A stretch of 64,000 bases of DNA from Tenrec ecaudatus (lineage: Eukaryota > Chordata > Mammalia > Afrosoricida > Tenrecidae): NCBI RefSeq assembly GCF_050624435.1, contig NC_134546.1:40689501-40753500 (forward strand). The letters are read 5' to 3'. The position numbers were made by a program, and so were the translations under genes. The notes under the pieces are model-generated. The model was given only the letters and a program-made list of their open reading frames with translations. It did not search any database and was not told the origin of the DNA. Shown one piece after another: positions 22,583 to 33,535 of the stretch. Position 1 is the stretch's first letter. Every line of letters starts with the position of its first letter.

Positions 22583-22935
22583 CTCTTGTTTATAAAGCTA
22601 TTTCTTATACCTATATCAGTGTCCATGAATTTGTTTCTCTAGTTTCCCCAGACTAACACACCAATGTTTGTTGCTTTCTATACTTTGCTTTGAATTCTGG
22701 GTGATATGGTATTTCACAGTTACTTTGATTTTGCATTTTCCTACTGGCTAATGATCTTGAGCATTTCTTCATGTGTTTATTGGCTAACCTAATGTACTCT
22801 TGGGTGAAGTGTCGGTTTATGTCCCTGGCCCATTGTTTATTTGGATTATTTTTCCGCATAACAGAAACCCAGATGTTTTCTACAGCCTGGAAATAACCAA
22901 GCCCATCTTTGATCTAAAAACTGTACATTCTACAG

Positions 22936-23146
22936 CAGTGGTTCCTAAAGCCGCAACCCTTTAATACAGTTCCTCATGTTGTGGAGACCCTGTGTGTGGG
23001 CATATCTGCAAGTGGGCCATCCCGCCTGGAGACAGAGAAGCAGTGTCTTAGTTCCTAAGACCATCGGAAATATGGTCTTCGGTGACCCCTGTGAAAGGAT
23101 CATTCAACCCCCAAAGGGGTCGCAGCCGACAGGTTGAGAACTGCTG
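22936..23146. mobile_element. SPIN-type hAT element, non-autonomous, altered interior
   Basis: Ends are CAGTGGTTCCTAAAG and GGTTGAGAACTGCTG, near-inverted repeats. Inside are the SPIN landmarks CGCAACCCTTTAATACAGTTCC and TGACCCCTGTGAAAGGATCATTC. The centre is different from the copy at 50380: it has GGGCATATCTGCAAGTGGGCC and a hairpin-like ACCATCGGAAATATGGTCTTC. The 8 bp flanks (TTCTACAG and GTATGTAG) match only at 4 of 8, so the target duplication is not evident. No transposase. Confidence 0.8.
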
Positions 23147-23282
23147 GTATGTAGAATCCACACACTGAAAGAAAAGTGGAGAATTGGGAAAATGATGGAA
23201 TCCTTTATGAAATGAGTCCGTTCTGTGTCGGGTATTTCAGGCAAACAGTTGGTTCTAATGACACAGGCACTGGAAACAGAAA

Positions 23283-23385
23283 AGGCCAGGGGGACTGCTT
23301 TCCAAAAAATCCACTATGAATTTTGGGAGCACAGTTTTACTCTGACACTCATCTATTGCCATGAGTTGTAATCAACTCGATAGCG
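23283..23385 (+). mobile_element. AfroSINE, second type, partial
   Basis: CCACTATGAATTTTGGGAGCACAG, TTTTACTCTGACACTCATC and GCCATGAGTTGTAATCAACTCGATAGCG match the tail half of the AfroSINE variant with the GAGCACAGTTCTACTCTGACAC middle. Confidence 0.75.
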
Positions 23386-24160
23386 ATTATTGATTCCATC
23401 ACAACATCTTTTCAAAGTTTGCGTGCCTTCTCTGAGCAGAGAGTCACAAACCCAGGCTGTCTTTTCTTCTATGGGCTGGATTTTTTTTCCCCTAAATATT
23501 TGAGAATGAGTGAAATAAAAAATCCCCCCCAGGCTTAGCTCTGTTTCCCCCTTTGTAAGTGGGGGGGTGGTTCCAGCACGTCACAAAGTCTGGGCAGAAG
23601 CGAGCAGGAATGTTTCCTTTGAGAAGCAATATGAGCCTCAAGTTTTCTTCCAGCATGTGTTTGGGTTTTTTCCCAGAGGTTTTAGTGAGGAATCATGTGT
23701 CTCAGAGGTGAAAATAAAAAACATTTGAGTTCTACAAAATCGCAGTAGATTGAAAACTATGTAGTTAGCCCTTTTGCGGCAAACATATAAAAAATGCATT
23801 TTAAGTGCTTTCGTTTTTTTTATCTTATGGAAAAAATAATGTGGTTTTACACACACATACACACTGAGAGTTGGGGGTGTGTGTTTCAGAACAAGATGTT
23901 TTTCATTCCATTTGTTTCGAGCCATAACTCAGAGTCTCTGGAGAAAATAACCCATACATAAATAGTAGAAAACAGACTGCATCTTGTTGCTATGGTGATG
24001 CCCTACTTATATCACATTAAGCTGATTCATGTCTTTTCCCACCTCACTGTTAATAAATTATAGTAGCTGATGAGAAGCAAGCTGGCTGGAGGCCTTGGCA
24101 TGGACAAGATGCATATTAATTTGTCACCCAGTCCTGGGTACTGGGTATCCTGTAGTAATT
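23386..24160. other. unassigned, no gene seen
   Basis: AT-rich with short homopolymers. No exon or nameable repeat. Confidence 0.3.
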
Positions 24161-24215
24161 CTTCTTCTTCCTCTTCCTCTTCTTCCTCTCCTCCTCCTCC
24201 TCTCCTCCTCCTCCA
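24161..24215. repeat. pyrimidine tract, (CTT)n to (CCT)n
   Basis: Imperfect CTT units change into CCT units; the complementary strand is purine only. Confidence 0.9.
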
Positions 24216-24445
24216 TCAGGCTACTTTTTATCTAACGATGTATCTTTTAGAAAATCCTTTTATTGGTTTCTGTTTTGCTTTGTTTTGCTTTTTACTTAAA
24301 ATAATGTAAACAAGATTTTCAGGTCTAGATATCGGTTGCTTCCTGGCTGCTCTGGAAGGCTCTGGTGACTCTTAGGAGAGAAGTGTGCGTCCATGGTAGA
24401 GCTAGGAAGGTCCCCAGGTGTATTTTTCTGCTCCCATTTCCTCCA

Positions 24446-24715
24446 TCAAGTCTGGGTGGCACAGTGGTTAAGTATTGGGGTGCCAACCTCAAGGTAAGCA
24501 GTTTGAAACGACGAGTCACTCCTCAGGAGAACTAGAGAGAGGTGGACTTTCTGTTATCCTAAACAGTTACAGGCTCAGAAGCTCACAGGGGCAAGTCTTC
24601 CCTATCCTGTAATGTGGTCCCAGGTGGCATCCATTCAGAGGCAGTGCAGGGGCAAGTCTTCCCTATCCTGTAATGTGGTCCCAGTTGGCATCCATTCAGA
24701 GGCAGTGAGTTTGTT
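24446..24715 (+). mobile_element. AfroSINE, sense, with tandem duplication
   Basis: Head GTCTGGGTGGCACAGTGGTTAAG contains a good A box, followed by GGTAAGCAGTTTGAAACGACG at the B box and CTCACAGGGGCAAGTCTTCC in the middle. Near the end a 61 bp unit is duplicated: 24587-24647 and 24648-24708, with one visible mismatch (CAGGTGGC against CAGTTGGC). The usual tail GACTCGATGG is degraded. Confidence 0.8.
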
Positions 24716-25021
24716 CTAGAGCTTCTCTCCATGCCCACTATGTGTTTAGTGGTTATCAACAACCTCTCTGCTCTCTTTAGCTGTTTTCCTTCATATACAC
24801 CCCTTCGTATCCTCTCCAATAAAAGTAATGAAGTTAAAAGACAAAAATTCACAGATTGATGACACACTTGGGAAAAATTGACAACAAGCAATGGCCAATG
24901 GACCGATTTCATTGACATACCAAAACAATCGAAAGAAAAAGACTCTTACATATCAAACAGAACCCCCAAACTAACCAGTGGACAAACCAGCAAAAAAGAC
25001 AAAAAGCAAAAGTTCAACCAA

Positions 25022-25175
25022 ATCAACTCAGTGCCATCACGTGGATACCAACTCATAGCATCCTGACAGGACAGCGTGAGAGTGCCCGTGGATGTCTGGG
25101 ACTCCTGACAGGGACAGAGAGCCTCCTCTTTCTCCCACAAACAGCTGATGGGTTTGAACTGCTGCATATACAGAT
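25022..25175 (-). mobile_element. AfroSINE, antisense, partial
   Basis: ATCAACTCAGTGCCATCACGTGG, CCAACTCATAGCATCCTGACAGG, then CAGCTGATGGGTTTGAACTGCTG. Ends before the tRNA-like head. Confidence 0.8.
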
Positions 25176-25379
25176 AGAACAGTGCTGACAAGTATCTGAA
25201 AATATGCTCCATTTCAAACACTGTTGGAGAAATTAACATAGCAATGAGATACATTTTTTCTCTATGTTAAAAGAGAAACCACTAAAAAGCGATTTGATAT
25301 AACACAGAGTTGGATATTATGTAGAGGAAATAAGAGTACTCAGATACTGTTTGTTTAAATTGCCATGATTTTATGAAAA

Positions 25380-25492
25380 TGTGAGTGTTGGACTGCAGCT
25401 ACAGGGTCTGCAGTTCAAACACACCAGCTGTGCCTCATGAGAAAGATGAGGCTTCTGTATAGGCTTACAGCCTTGGGTAGAAACCCAGAGGG
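25380..25492 (+). mobile_element. AfroSINE, sense, partial
   Basis: GTTGGACTGCAGCTACAGGGTCTG, GCAGTTCAAACACACCAGC at the B box and TTACAGCCTTGGGTAGAAACCC. The tail is lost. Confidence 0.7.
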
Positions 25493-25539
25493 AAAATTTT
25501 ATCTGTTCTATATATTTATGAATATACTTGCATAAGCAA

Positions 25540-25830
25540 TTAAAGATTATTTTATACATATATTCATTGCAACACTAGTTATAATAGCAAATAGAACTAG
25601 AGGGAACTTAAACATCAAGAGAAAGATGATAGAAACTAATGAAACAGATTCATTCACATAATGGCATTCTACACTGCTGTTAAAAAGGAAATAATATGTA
25701 ATTACAGAAAGAAGTTATGAATGTAACAGGTAAAATTACCAAGCTTCAGAGTTATATGCATAACATGATCCCTTTTATGTCAAAAGTTATAATACAAACA
25801 TGTTATATGCACGCAAGATTCCTAGGAGGA
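25540..25830 (+). mobile_element. old L1 3-prime region, sense
   Basis: TTCATTGCAACACTAGTTATAATAGC, GGAACTTAAACATCAAGAG and CACATAATGGCATTCTACACTGC are the standard, very diverged, end region of old mammalian L1. Confidence 0.65.
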
Positions 25831-26635
25831 GCCACATAAGTATCCACAGTTACTTTTACGGAATGGAGTTAGTGAGAAGATGGGAGATAAAATAAGTGGG
25901 TTGGGAGATTTAGAAGAATAAAAAAAATTAGCTCTCATTCTGTCAATACTGTAACTCTCTCTCTTTTAACCTGAAGTTGTATTGCCTTTATGATCAAAAA
26001 CTTTAAAAAACCATGTACAGACACGCACATACACACACACACACACACACATATATATGCAGGCCATTCTTTGTAACCAAGAAGGAATAGAAGACATACA
26101 AGAGAAACTTCTCACAGTCTAGATGAGAAGACATGAATGTGTTAAAGTTAACAAAAATACAAGACATGTCACAAGTAGAGACTGATCATGTGCCAGTGTT
26201 TGGCATCTTCAGGGAGTGTTGTAGGCAGCAAGAAAGGGAAGTTCACTGTGAATTCAGTACAGAACAAGTCGCAAACATCATAAAAAGGCATGTGGATGCT
26301 TGCAAGAGTGGAGCTAGACCAGCCTTAGAGATAATGAGTTGACCTCTACAAGGCTCCCCTTTGGTCGCACGTGGTTCCAGACCATACTGAAAGTTACACC
26401 TGTCTACCTTTGGAAGCTCCCTGCCTGCTGGCCAGAAGAAAAGCTGGTGCCTGGTGGCTGTTAGAAAATAGTACAGAGAAAATCTCCTTCACATTTCATT
26501 TTGGCATGTACATAGGGTCAAGAATCCAAACCTTGTGTGGTGTTAATTCTTACCTAGCTCTTGAAACTGCATTAGTGGGAAGATTCTTTGCTTACTTCCA
26601 CTTTCTTCAAGAAGCTAAGACTCGTGTTTAAGAGA
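25831..26635. other. unassigned; includes an (AC)n tract at 26021-26059
   Basis: The AC microsatellite leads into a short AT tract. A frame at 26133-26342 (69 codons) has no recognisable domain. No gene seen. Confidence 0.35.
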
Positions 26636-26830
26636 ATGGCCTGTGGAGCCAGACAACGGATATAAATCGTGGGTGCATCATCTAGAGCTGTGTTACCTAG
26701 GAAAATAACCACATATTTCTGTGCCATGCCCTCTGCTTCTGTAAAGTGGGAGTAGATTTTGGTATTAACCTCAGAGGGTTGTTTGAAGATGAACTGGTTT
26801 GATAACATGCTGGGTATATAGTAATTATTC
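26636..26830 (+). repeat. MIR SINE, sense
   Basis: GGAGCCAGACAACGGATATAAATC, GAGCTGTGTTACCTAGG, TTCTGTAAAGTGGGAG and CAGAGGGTTGTTTGAAGATGAA follow the MIR consensus in order over almost its whole length. Confidence 0.8.
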
Positions 26831-27278
26831 ACAAGACTACTCCTTCTTTCCAGAAATAAGAAAACGATCCTGAATATTGCTAGAGAGAGAAAAAAAACCA
26901 ATCACACACAAAGCCTTGGGAATGAGAAAGAAAGGACGGCGACTCTCAATAGTAGCATTGCAAGGCAGAAGGAAAAATAGCACTCCTACAAAATGATTCA
27001 CTCAGAAGATTAGACCCAGAAAAAAATCAAATGTGAGGGTACAGTCTAGACACTTCCAGACATGGAAAGGTACAAACATTTTCTTTGCCAAGTGTCCTTT
27101 CCCAGGAAACTACTGGAGTATACGTTTTATCCAGAAGAAAGGCTTTTTGATTATTTATGGAGGAAACACACAATAGTCAACTTAAAAATGTGAGGTTAAG
27201 TTGATGTGGTGATTATCGCATGGTTCTTTTAAAGATATTTAAGCCACTGAGTGGTAAAGCATGTGAGATATATGTCAA
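26831..27278. other. unassigned, no gene seen
   Basis: No nameable feature. Confidence 0.3.
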
Positions 27279-27292
27279 AAAGATGTTTTTAA

Positions 27293-28384
27293 CAGAGGAA
27301 AGAATGATGCAGCAAAAGCCAATAATAGAGGAATAAATACTGGCATGTACATATGTAAATATATTAGTCTATAAGGACAGGCATGTTGATCTATGTACAT
27401 ATATTTATATGTTGTGTTATTAAGGTAGCAGGTGGACTTTGGGCCTCTACTTAAGTCTTCCCTCAACACAAGAACACTTTGGTCTAATAACCTGGCATCT
27501 GTGATGCTCACCTTCCCGACACAATCACTGAAGGCAAAGTAGGTGCATAAGCAAATGTAGTGAATAAAGCTGATGGTGCCTGGCTATTAAAAGATATAGC
27601 ACCTGGGGTCTTAAAGGCTTAAGGTTAAACAAGTGACTGTCTAACAGGGAATCAACAAGCCCAAATGGAGGAAGCACATCAGCCTATGTGATCACGAGGT
27701 GCTCACTGGATCAGATATTAGAAGATCAAAAACCAAACAACTAGATGCATGTGAAGGAGAGGGGTCAGAGTGGAAACCCAAAGCCCATCTGTAAACAATT
27801 GGACATTCCCTCCCAGAAAGGTCACATGGAAGGGATGATTCAGCCAGGGTGCAGTATAGCACAGAAGAAAACCACAACATTCCTCGAGTTCTTTACTGCG
27901 TCCTCTCCACACACCCCACCCCATTATCATGACCCCAGTCTCACCTCACAAAGCCTGCTGCGCCAGAATATGCACTTTGGTACAGATAAGAGCTTTCAAC
28001 ACTTGGAGGGCAGGACAGATAAACCCCTCAGAAACAGTAACTGGAGTAGTGAAACCATGAGGTTAGAGGCAGGGGGAGGGTAGAGAGGGGGAGAAAGGGA
28101 GAACCGATGCAATGATGGATGTATAAGTCCCCCCCCCAGGGGGACAAATAACAGAAATGTGGGTGAAGGGCTACAGCAGATGGTGTTTTTTATATATATA
28201 TATATATATATTCACAAGGGTGGGGGAGGGAGGGAAAAATGAGGAGCAAACAATATGTGCTCAAGTAGAAAGATAATGATTTGCAAATGATGATGGCCAC
28301 ATATGTACAAGTTTCCTAGAGATAATTGATTTATGAATTGTTACAATATTTGTAAGAGCCTGCAATAAAATGATTTTTTTAAAG
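27293..28384 (+). mobile_element. 5-prime truncated L1-type 3-prime region
   Basis: Matches the last 1.1 kb of the element at 17458-21909 (TACTTAAGTCTTCCCTCAACAC, GATATAGCACCTGGGGTCTTAAAGG, GATCACGAGGTGC) and ends GCAATAAAATGATTTTTTT. Flanks AAAGATGTTTTTAA (27279) and AAAATGTTTTTTTAA (28385) look like a target duplication. A TA microsatellite sits at 28190-28211. Confidence 0.85.
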
Positions 28385-28399
28385 AAAATGTTTTTTTAA

Positions 28400-28904
28400 A
28401 ATGTCAGATTAGTACAAAAGTTTAATAAGTCAGATAACCATTTCCCTTGCAAACAAGTCCCATTCATGACAGCCACAAACACCATAAACTGAATAAACGA
28501 GAATTAAGAATCTCACAGAAAATGAGGTAAAATGTAAAGAGCTGGTGAAACTAGGTAAAGGGATATATTATACTACCACTGTACTTAAAAACAACATCAA
28601 AATAAAGAGCTCAAACAAATACATAAAAGCTCCCCCAAATTCAAGGGAAGTAAGAGAGAAAGGGTGCGGTGCAGAGAGCACAATTGATGATCTGAGCATA
28701 CACCTAGAGATGCTATGTCATCAGCAAACAAAATTAAGAAGAAAGAAAAATCAGTAAAAAGGCGATTCCCCAGAAGACTCTGTCTGAACATCCCAAATGG
28801 GACCTGCCTGGTATCACGTATATTGATTTCCTCAGGCTCAGAGGCAAGGAGGCGAGGAGACTGAAATCCATGTGCAGCCTCAAGGGCAAGACTCTGATGA
28901 TGCT
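28400..28904. other. unassigned, no gene seen
   Basis: A-rich sequence without a nameable feature. Confidence 0.3.
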
Positions 28905-29340
28905 GGAGGGAGATCCTGGTCTCTTCAGCTTCTGCCTCTGGTTCTGTGAAGAACGCCAGGTGCCTTGGCCTCTTTCTGACGCCATCTCTCCTCTGCCCAC
29001 TTGCTTAACTTCTTTTTTATATGTCAACAGAGATTGATTCAAGATACACCGTACAGTCATGACAAGAAAGCCCACCGCCACCAACTCAAGTCTGAATCAC
29101 GGTGACCTGATACAGGGTTTCTGAAACTTTATAGATCTTCTCTGGAGCAGAGAGCCTCATCGTTCTCGGGAGGAGTGGCTGGTGGATTTGAACCCTGGAT
29201 CCAGTACAACACTAAGGAGACAGAGTGGGCAGGCCTCCTCCCTCTGCTAATGCTGCTGCTTCAATATAACACAGATGACCCATTATAACCCCAACGCACA
29301 GGCAAAAGGTTAGGATTTATAACACATACTTTCCAGGGAC
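28905..29340. repeat. old dispersed repeat split by an AfroSINE
   Basis: CTGGTCTCTTCAGCTTCTGCC, ACTTGCTTAACTTC, GATTGATTCAAGATACACC and, after the SINE, TAGGATTTATAACACATACTTTCC. The same order of words is found at 49288-49650, so these are two copies of one family of uncertain class. Confidence 0.6.
29060..29215 (-). mobile_element. AfroSINE, antisense
   Basis: CAACTCAAGTCTGAATCACGGTGACC, AGGGTTTCTGAAACTTTATAG and GGAGTGGCTGGTGGATTTGAACCC. The head end is degraded. Confidence 0.8.
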
Positions 29341-30392
29341 ATAGTAGAACTCCTAACAGGATCATAAACGTTCCAGAGGAACATAGGAGTGGAGAGAGAA
29401 GATGTAATTATGAAAGAAGAACTTGAGGAAAAGCTTTCCTGAACTAGAAAGCTTCCAATGACAAAGATTCACTAAGTGCCAGGTAGAATTCAGGAAAAAA
29501 GAAATAAGCCCGACTACGTCCTAATGAAGTGCCTGGGCCCAAGGATAAGCTTACAAGCATTCCGACTGCTCTCTGGCTGCTAGCTGGAAAGCTCATCAGA
29601 CCAGGTTCAGATTTCTCCTCTGCAGGCCTCTCCTGTGCGTACCATGACAACCTTCCAGACATTTGAAAGAAAAGGCCCACACAGTGCTGCTGAGCCAAGT
29701 TTTCGCCATACAGGTATGTACCACGTCACATCCGTTTGGACGATGTCTGATCACAAGGAGGGACCCGGAGGAAGACTTTTCCTGGTAAGGGGCCAGGAAG
29801 AGGGGTAGCATCAAAATGACAGTTGTGCCTCAGCTCCCACAGACCCCCAGCACCGGTGTCTGCCGCTGCCCACCAGACCCCTCTGGGAGCGCGGGGCCAA
29901 GGCTGCTCGGTTCCACCCCATGGGCTCCCGATTCTGACCAGGCGCCCGGAGGCTGTTCAGAGAGCGCCATCCGCTCAGAGGTAGCCAAATGCAGGTGCAA
30001 AGCTCCAGCCAGGAACTGAGAGTCACAGCAGCTTGTGAGAAAGGAGCTTTGATATATGTGCATTGAACCTATACAAAGTCTGGCCTATAAGTGAGTGCAA
30101 TGTGGTTACACAACATCCAAATCATGTCATGTCCTATTGCGCACAATGTAGCATTGTGTGTGAAAGCAAGAGACGGATGTTTCCTCGCTGTACAGAGGCA
30201 CAGAATGCAGTCTTTCTGCAGGAAAGACTGGCGACTATCCAACCAAATAAAAATGACTTTCAACATCGGATAAGACAAAAAGTTGCATAAGAACTGGTGG
30301 CAAATGTGAAGTCGGATGCCATTTCTGGTGACAGCTAATTGAATGATGTTCATGTGATGGTGAGCAGCCAGTAGAGGTTCTAAAAGACCAAG
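29341..30392. other. unassigned, includes a GC-rich patch
   Basis: 29820-29980 is GC-rich with several CpGs (GCCGCTGCCCACCAG, GGGAGCGCGGGGCC) but is far smaller than the island at 340-1030. Overlapping open frames on both strands there look like chance. No exon that I can support. Confidence 0.35.
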
Positions 30393-30597
30393 ACCAAACT
30401 CACTGCCATCCAGTCGATACCAACTCGGAGTGACCTTAGAGGACAGGGCAGAACTGCCCCTGTGGGTTTCCGCGACTGTGACAGTTTGTGTGAGTAGACA
30501 GTGCGTCCTTCTCCTGAGGGGTCGCTGGTGGTTTCAAACTGCTGACTTTGCAGTTAGAAGGCCAGCATGTAACCACTAGGCCACCAGGGCGCCCCAA
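30393..30597 (-). mobile_element. AfroSINE, antisense, full length
   Basis: From CCAAACTCACTGCCATCCAGTCG to CTAGGCCACCAGGGCGCC. On the minus strand it has an A-box head, CAGTTTGAAACCACC at the B box and the GAGTTGGTATCGACTGGATGG tail. The best-preserved copy in the window. Confidence 0.95.
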
Positions 30598-30849
30598 AGG
30601 CTTACAAGGAGTTATGAAACGGAAGAGCCATTCTATGAGGAGAAGTGTACTAATTACCTGAAACTTAAATTCTTTATTACTTTAAGTAAAACACAAAAGA
30701 AACAGAAAAAGAGAAAAGAAATGGGGGTGGAAAGGGGGCAAGGATGGCCAAAACAAGCAAAAGTGTTCAAATAGTTTGATCTTTGGGATGGGAGCCTAGT
30801 TATCAGTTGATGAAGGAAAGGCAAAAGGAATCAAAAGTGTACTGTCCAG

Positions 30850-31030
30850 AAATAAAGCCATTGCCATGGAGTCAATTCTGATTTTCGGCAACTTTTTAGG
30901 ACAGAAAAGAATTACCCCATAGGGTCTCCAAGGCTCATTTTGCTAGCAAACGGCTACATATTATTCCCCCCAGAGGAGCAGTTGGTGGGTTAGAACCACT
31001 AGTCTTTTAGTTAGCAGCTAAGTGCTTAGA
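30850..31030 (-). mobile_element. AfroSINE, antisense
   Basis: AGCCATTGCCATGGAGTCAATTC, CCCATAGGGTCTCCAAGGC and GAGCAGTTGGTGGGTTAGAACC. Diverged, head end incomplete. Confidence 0.8.
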
Positions 31031-31075
31031 GTAAGACCCCTTAAAGTGGGTTTGTGGCTGTAAAATAAGGTGAGC

Positions 31076-31175
31076 AAGCCCCTGGGTGGTGTAATGGCGA
31101 ATTCAGTTGCTGCTGCTAATGGTTTGATTTTGAGTTCATCCAGAAGTGCCTAGAAAGAAAGGGATGGACATCTTT
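31076..31175 (+). mobile_element. AfroSINE, second type, head fragment
   Basis: AGCCCCTGGGTGGTGTAATGGCG with GATTTTGAGTTCATCCAGAAG. Only the tRNA-like half is recognisable. Confidence 0.6.
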
Positions 31176-31254
31176 TTTCTCTACTCATGTCCTTGTACAT
31201 ATGTGGTCATCATCATTTTCAGAGGTGGTAAACTACTACTGAAAACAAATCAAC

Positions 31255-31760
31255 TATCGAAACCTTTTGCAACAGAAAACAACACATGCTGGTGAGGTTA
31301 CGGGGAGACTGGAGCTCACATACACTGCTGGTGGGACTATAACATTGTACAACCCCTATGAAAACTGGGACGGTGCTTCCAAAAAGCTACAGAGAGAAAG
31401 AGCATACGTTCCAGCAAGCCACTGTTAGGCATCTACTGTAGAGAAAGAAGGCGGTGACATGGATAGACATGCGTACACCTATGTCCATTGCAGCATTGCT
31501 CAAAATAGCAACAGACAGACACAACCCAAGGTCCAACATTGGATACGTGAATGCACAAAATGTGGTCCATGCATTCAATGGAATACGACAACAGATGAAT
31601 CTGGAGGACATCATGCTGAGTGAAATAAGCCAACCATAAAAGCACAAATACTGCAGGACACCACTTCCATTAAAAAGCTAAGAAAAGGTTTACAAAGAGA
31701 AAGTAACATTCAGGTGTTACTTCTGGTAAAGGGAAAGACAGTTGACAATGTAGGGAAGTC
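31255..31760 (+). mobile_element. old L1 3-prime region, sense
   Basis: Landmarks in order: ATGCTGGTGAGGTTACGGGG, CATACACTGCTGGTGGGACTA, TGTCCATTGCAGCATTGCTC, ACAGATGAATCTGGAGGACATC and CTGAGTGAAATAAGCC. This is the classic end region of older L1 subfamilies, about 500 bp. Confidence 0.85.
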
Positions 31761-31861
31761 AGGACAAGGCAACCCAGCAAATGAAGTCCCTGCGAGGCAC
31801 ACGGGTATAAAGAACGACTAGGCTAACAACCACGCCACATACAATTCAGGCAGTCCCCGCT

Positions 31862-32040
31862 CACTCACCACTGCCACCCTGTCAGTTCTGACTCAGAACT
31901 GCTGTTGTAAGTTTCTGAGCCTGTAACTCTTTACCGGAGTAGAAAGCCTCATCTTTCTCCCAAGGAATGACTGGTGGGTTTTGAACTACTGACCTTGCTG
32001 TTAGCAGCCCAACATGTCACCCACTACACCACCATTTAGC
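31862..32040 (-). mobile_element. AfroSINE, antisense
   Basis: TCACCACTGCCACCCTGTCAG, GAGTAGAAAGCCTCATCTTTCTC, GGTGGGTTTTGAACTACTGACC and CACTACACCACCATTTAG. Part of the ATAGGACAG region is lost, as in the copy at 4070. Confidence 0.9.
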
Positions 32041-32199
32041 AATTACATCTTGAAATCTGTGGCTTGTTACATAGGCATGGTATAGAGTGGGCAGGGTATG
32101 TGGCAGTGCATGCATGTGCTTATGTGGGTATAGTTGTGGGTTACTGTATGTATGCATTTGTACGAGTGGGTAACCCCCGCCCCCCAAAAAAAAGATGTA

Positions 32200-33440
32200 A
32201 AAAAAGCTCCACTGGGCAGAGCTTTCATAGTACAAATTTTACTCCTGCTAGGTGAGCATGGAACAACTCACTCTAAGTTAGTACAACCAGTCGTCTCACC
32301 TGGGAAGTTTCTCTTTGGCCACAGTGAACTTTTTCATAAAAGCAGTTTCACTTGCACCTCATTTTTTGTGGTGGCCGATTTAAGAGAACAGTGTGTGGCT
32401 ATGAAATTTCATTTCCTGCTCTGGAAAAATGCTGAAGACACTGTTGTGATGTTGAACAAAGCTTACAAGGACAGCATTAAGAGAAAAACTCGAGTTTACA
32501 AATAAATGGTTTCCTGATTTTCAAAAAGGTGAAATATCGATTGATGACAAACCTCATTCTGGACATCCCTCAGCTTTCTGAAAGGACGAAAATGTCAACA
32601 AAATTCATGCACTTGTGCTCAAAGACTGAGGATGGTTCATTGAAGAGATGGGGAAGTTATCTGGACTATCTTGGAGCTCGGTCCAGCGAATTATAATGGA
32701 AGATTTGGGAATGAGAAGAGTTGCTGCGACATTCATGTCTCGAGTTCTGACCAACCAGGAAAAAGTGCATTGATTGGAAAAATGCCGTGCTTCGAAAGAA
32801 CACCTCCAGACTTATTTCCCAAGGTCAGTACTGGTGATAAGACATGGTGCTATTTTCAGGACCCTCAAAGCAAACATCCACCAGGACAGTGGAAGGCACC
32901 ATTGTCACCTCACCCCAAAAAAGCTCATCAAATGAAATCAAAGATCAAGATGATGCTCTTTTTTTTTTTTTATGTGAAGGGGAGAGTGCATTTGGAGTTT
33001 GTTCCACCAGGTCAGGCTATTAATCAAGCTTTCTATTTAGAGGTTCTGAAAAGATTGTGTAATAGTGTGTGACAAATAAAGACATGACTTGTGGCAGATG
33101 GGGGACTGGTTTTGCCACTACAATAATGTACCTGCTCACACAGTTATCTCAGTGTGCCAGTTTGGGGCAAAACCAGCATGCTTCCATGCACCTACACATC
33201 TGACCTCCCTCCTAGGACTTCTTTTGGTTTCCTTGAATGTAGGACCATGAAAAGATAGAGATTTGATGACATCGAAGAGCTGAAGAGAAAACGAGGGAGG
33301 TGCTGTCAGCCATCCAAACAGATGAGATTGAAAAATGTTTCCAAGAGTGGAATCTCAGATCTGACAAATGTATTAAGAGTAATGGAGAGTACTTTGGAAG
33401 TGATAACTTGTTTTGTAAAAAAAAAAAAAGCATAGCTTTG
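32200..33440 (+). pseudogene. mariner transposon, dead copy 1
   Basis: The 5-prime end is only approximate. Transposase pieces lie in order: helix-turn-helix region (LLWKNAEDTVVMLNKAYKDS, 32410-32480), a frameshift by four bases at 32500, FQKGEISIDDKPHSGHPS, then LSGLSWSSVQRI and LGMRR. The DDE-type domain follows: TGDKTWCYF, where TGD holds the first catalytic Asp, LEFVPPGQAINQAFYLEVLKR, and WFCHYNNVPAHT, where the second catalytic Asp of the HHDNAPAHT-type motif is Asn. Several stops and a one-base shift near the third Asp also kill it. In live elements this enzyme cuts and pastes the transposon at TA sites. Confidence 0.85.
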
Positions 33441-33494
33441 GATAGTCATGAAGGCCAGTGAACAGATCTGCGGTTTTTGTTATGTTTTTTCCCT

Positions 33495-33535
<41 letters not shown>

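Larger units (their letters stand above)
17403..22658 (+). mobile_element. LTR-like element split by three retroposons
   Basis: Left piece 17403-17457 starts TGTAGAAGTTACATAATCTAG. After the insertions the LTR resumes at 21928 (CCAAGCCTGTCAATCAGG), is broken again at 21968-22151 and about 22516-22582, and ends CCCAGACTAACA near 22658. The joined LTR is about 540 bp, as in the other copies. Its right part keeps AGCGCTGAGATGCTTACAAC and GTCTGAAGAGGACTTTATAG. Confidence 0.8.
16960..22880 (-). mobile_element. antisense L1 3-prime region, split by nested insertions
   Basis: Left half (16960-17402) includes CTGATTAATTTCACTCAGTATAATG and GTTCATCCATGTTAAGAGG; right half (22659-22880) includes GAATTCTGGGTGATATGGTATTTC and TCTTGAGCATTTCTTCATGTG. 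Together they read as one antisense old L1 end region. Between the halves lie an LTR and everything inserted into it (17403-22658). Confidence 0.75.

Noticed and set aside
29816..30063. GC-rich patch with overlapping frames, considered as an exon
   Set aside because: No splice sites or domain that I could recognise, and similar frames occur on both strands.
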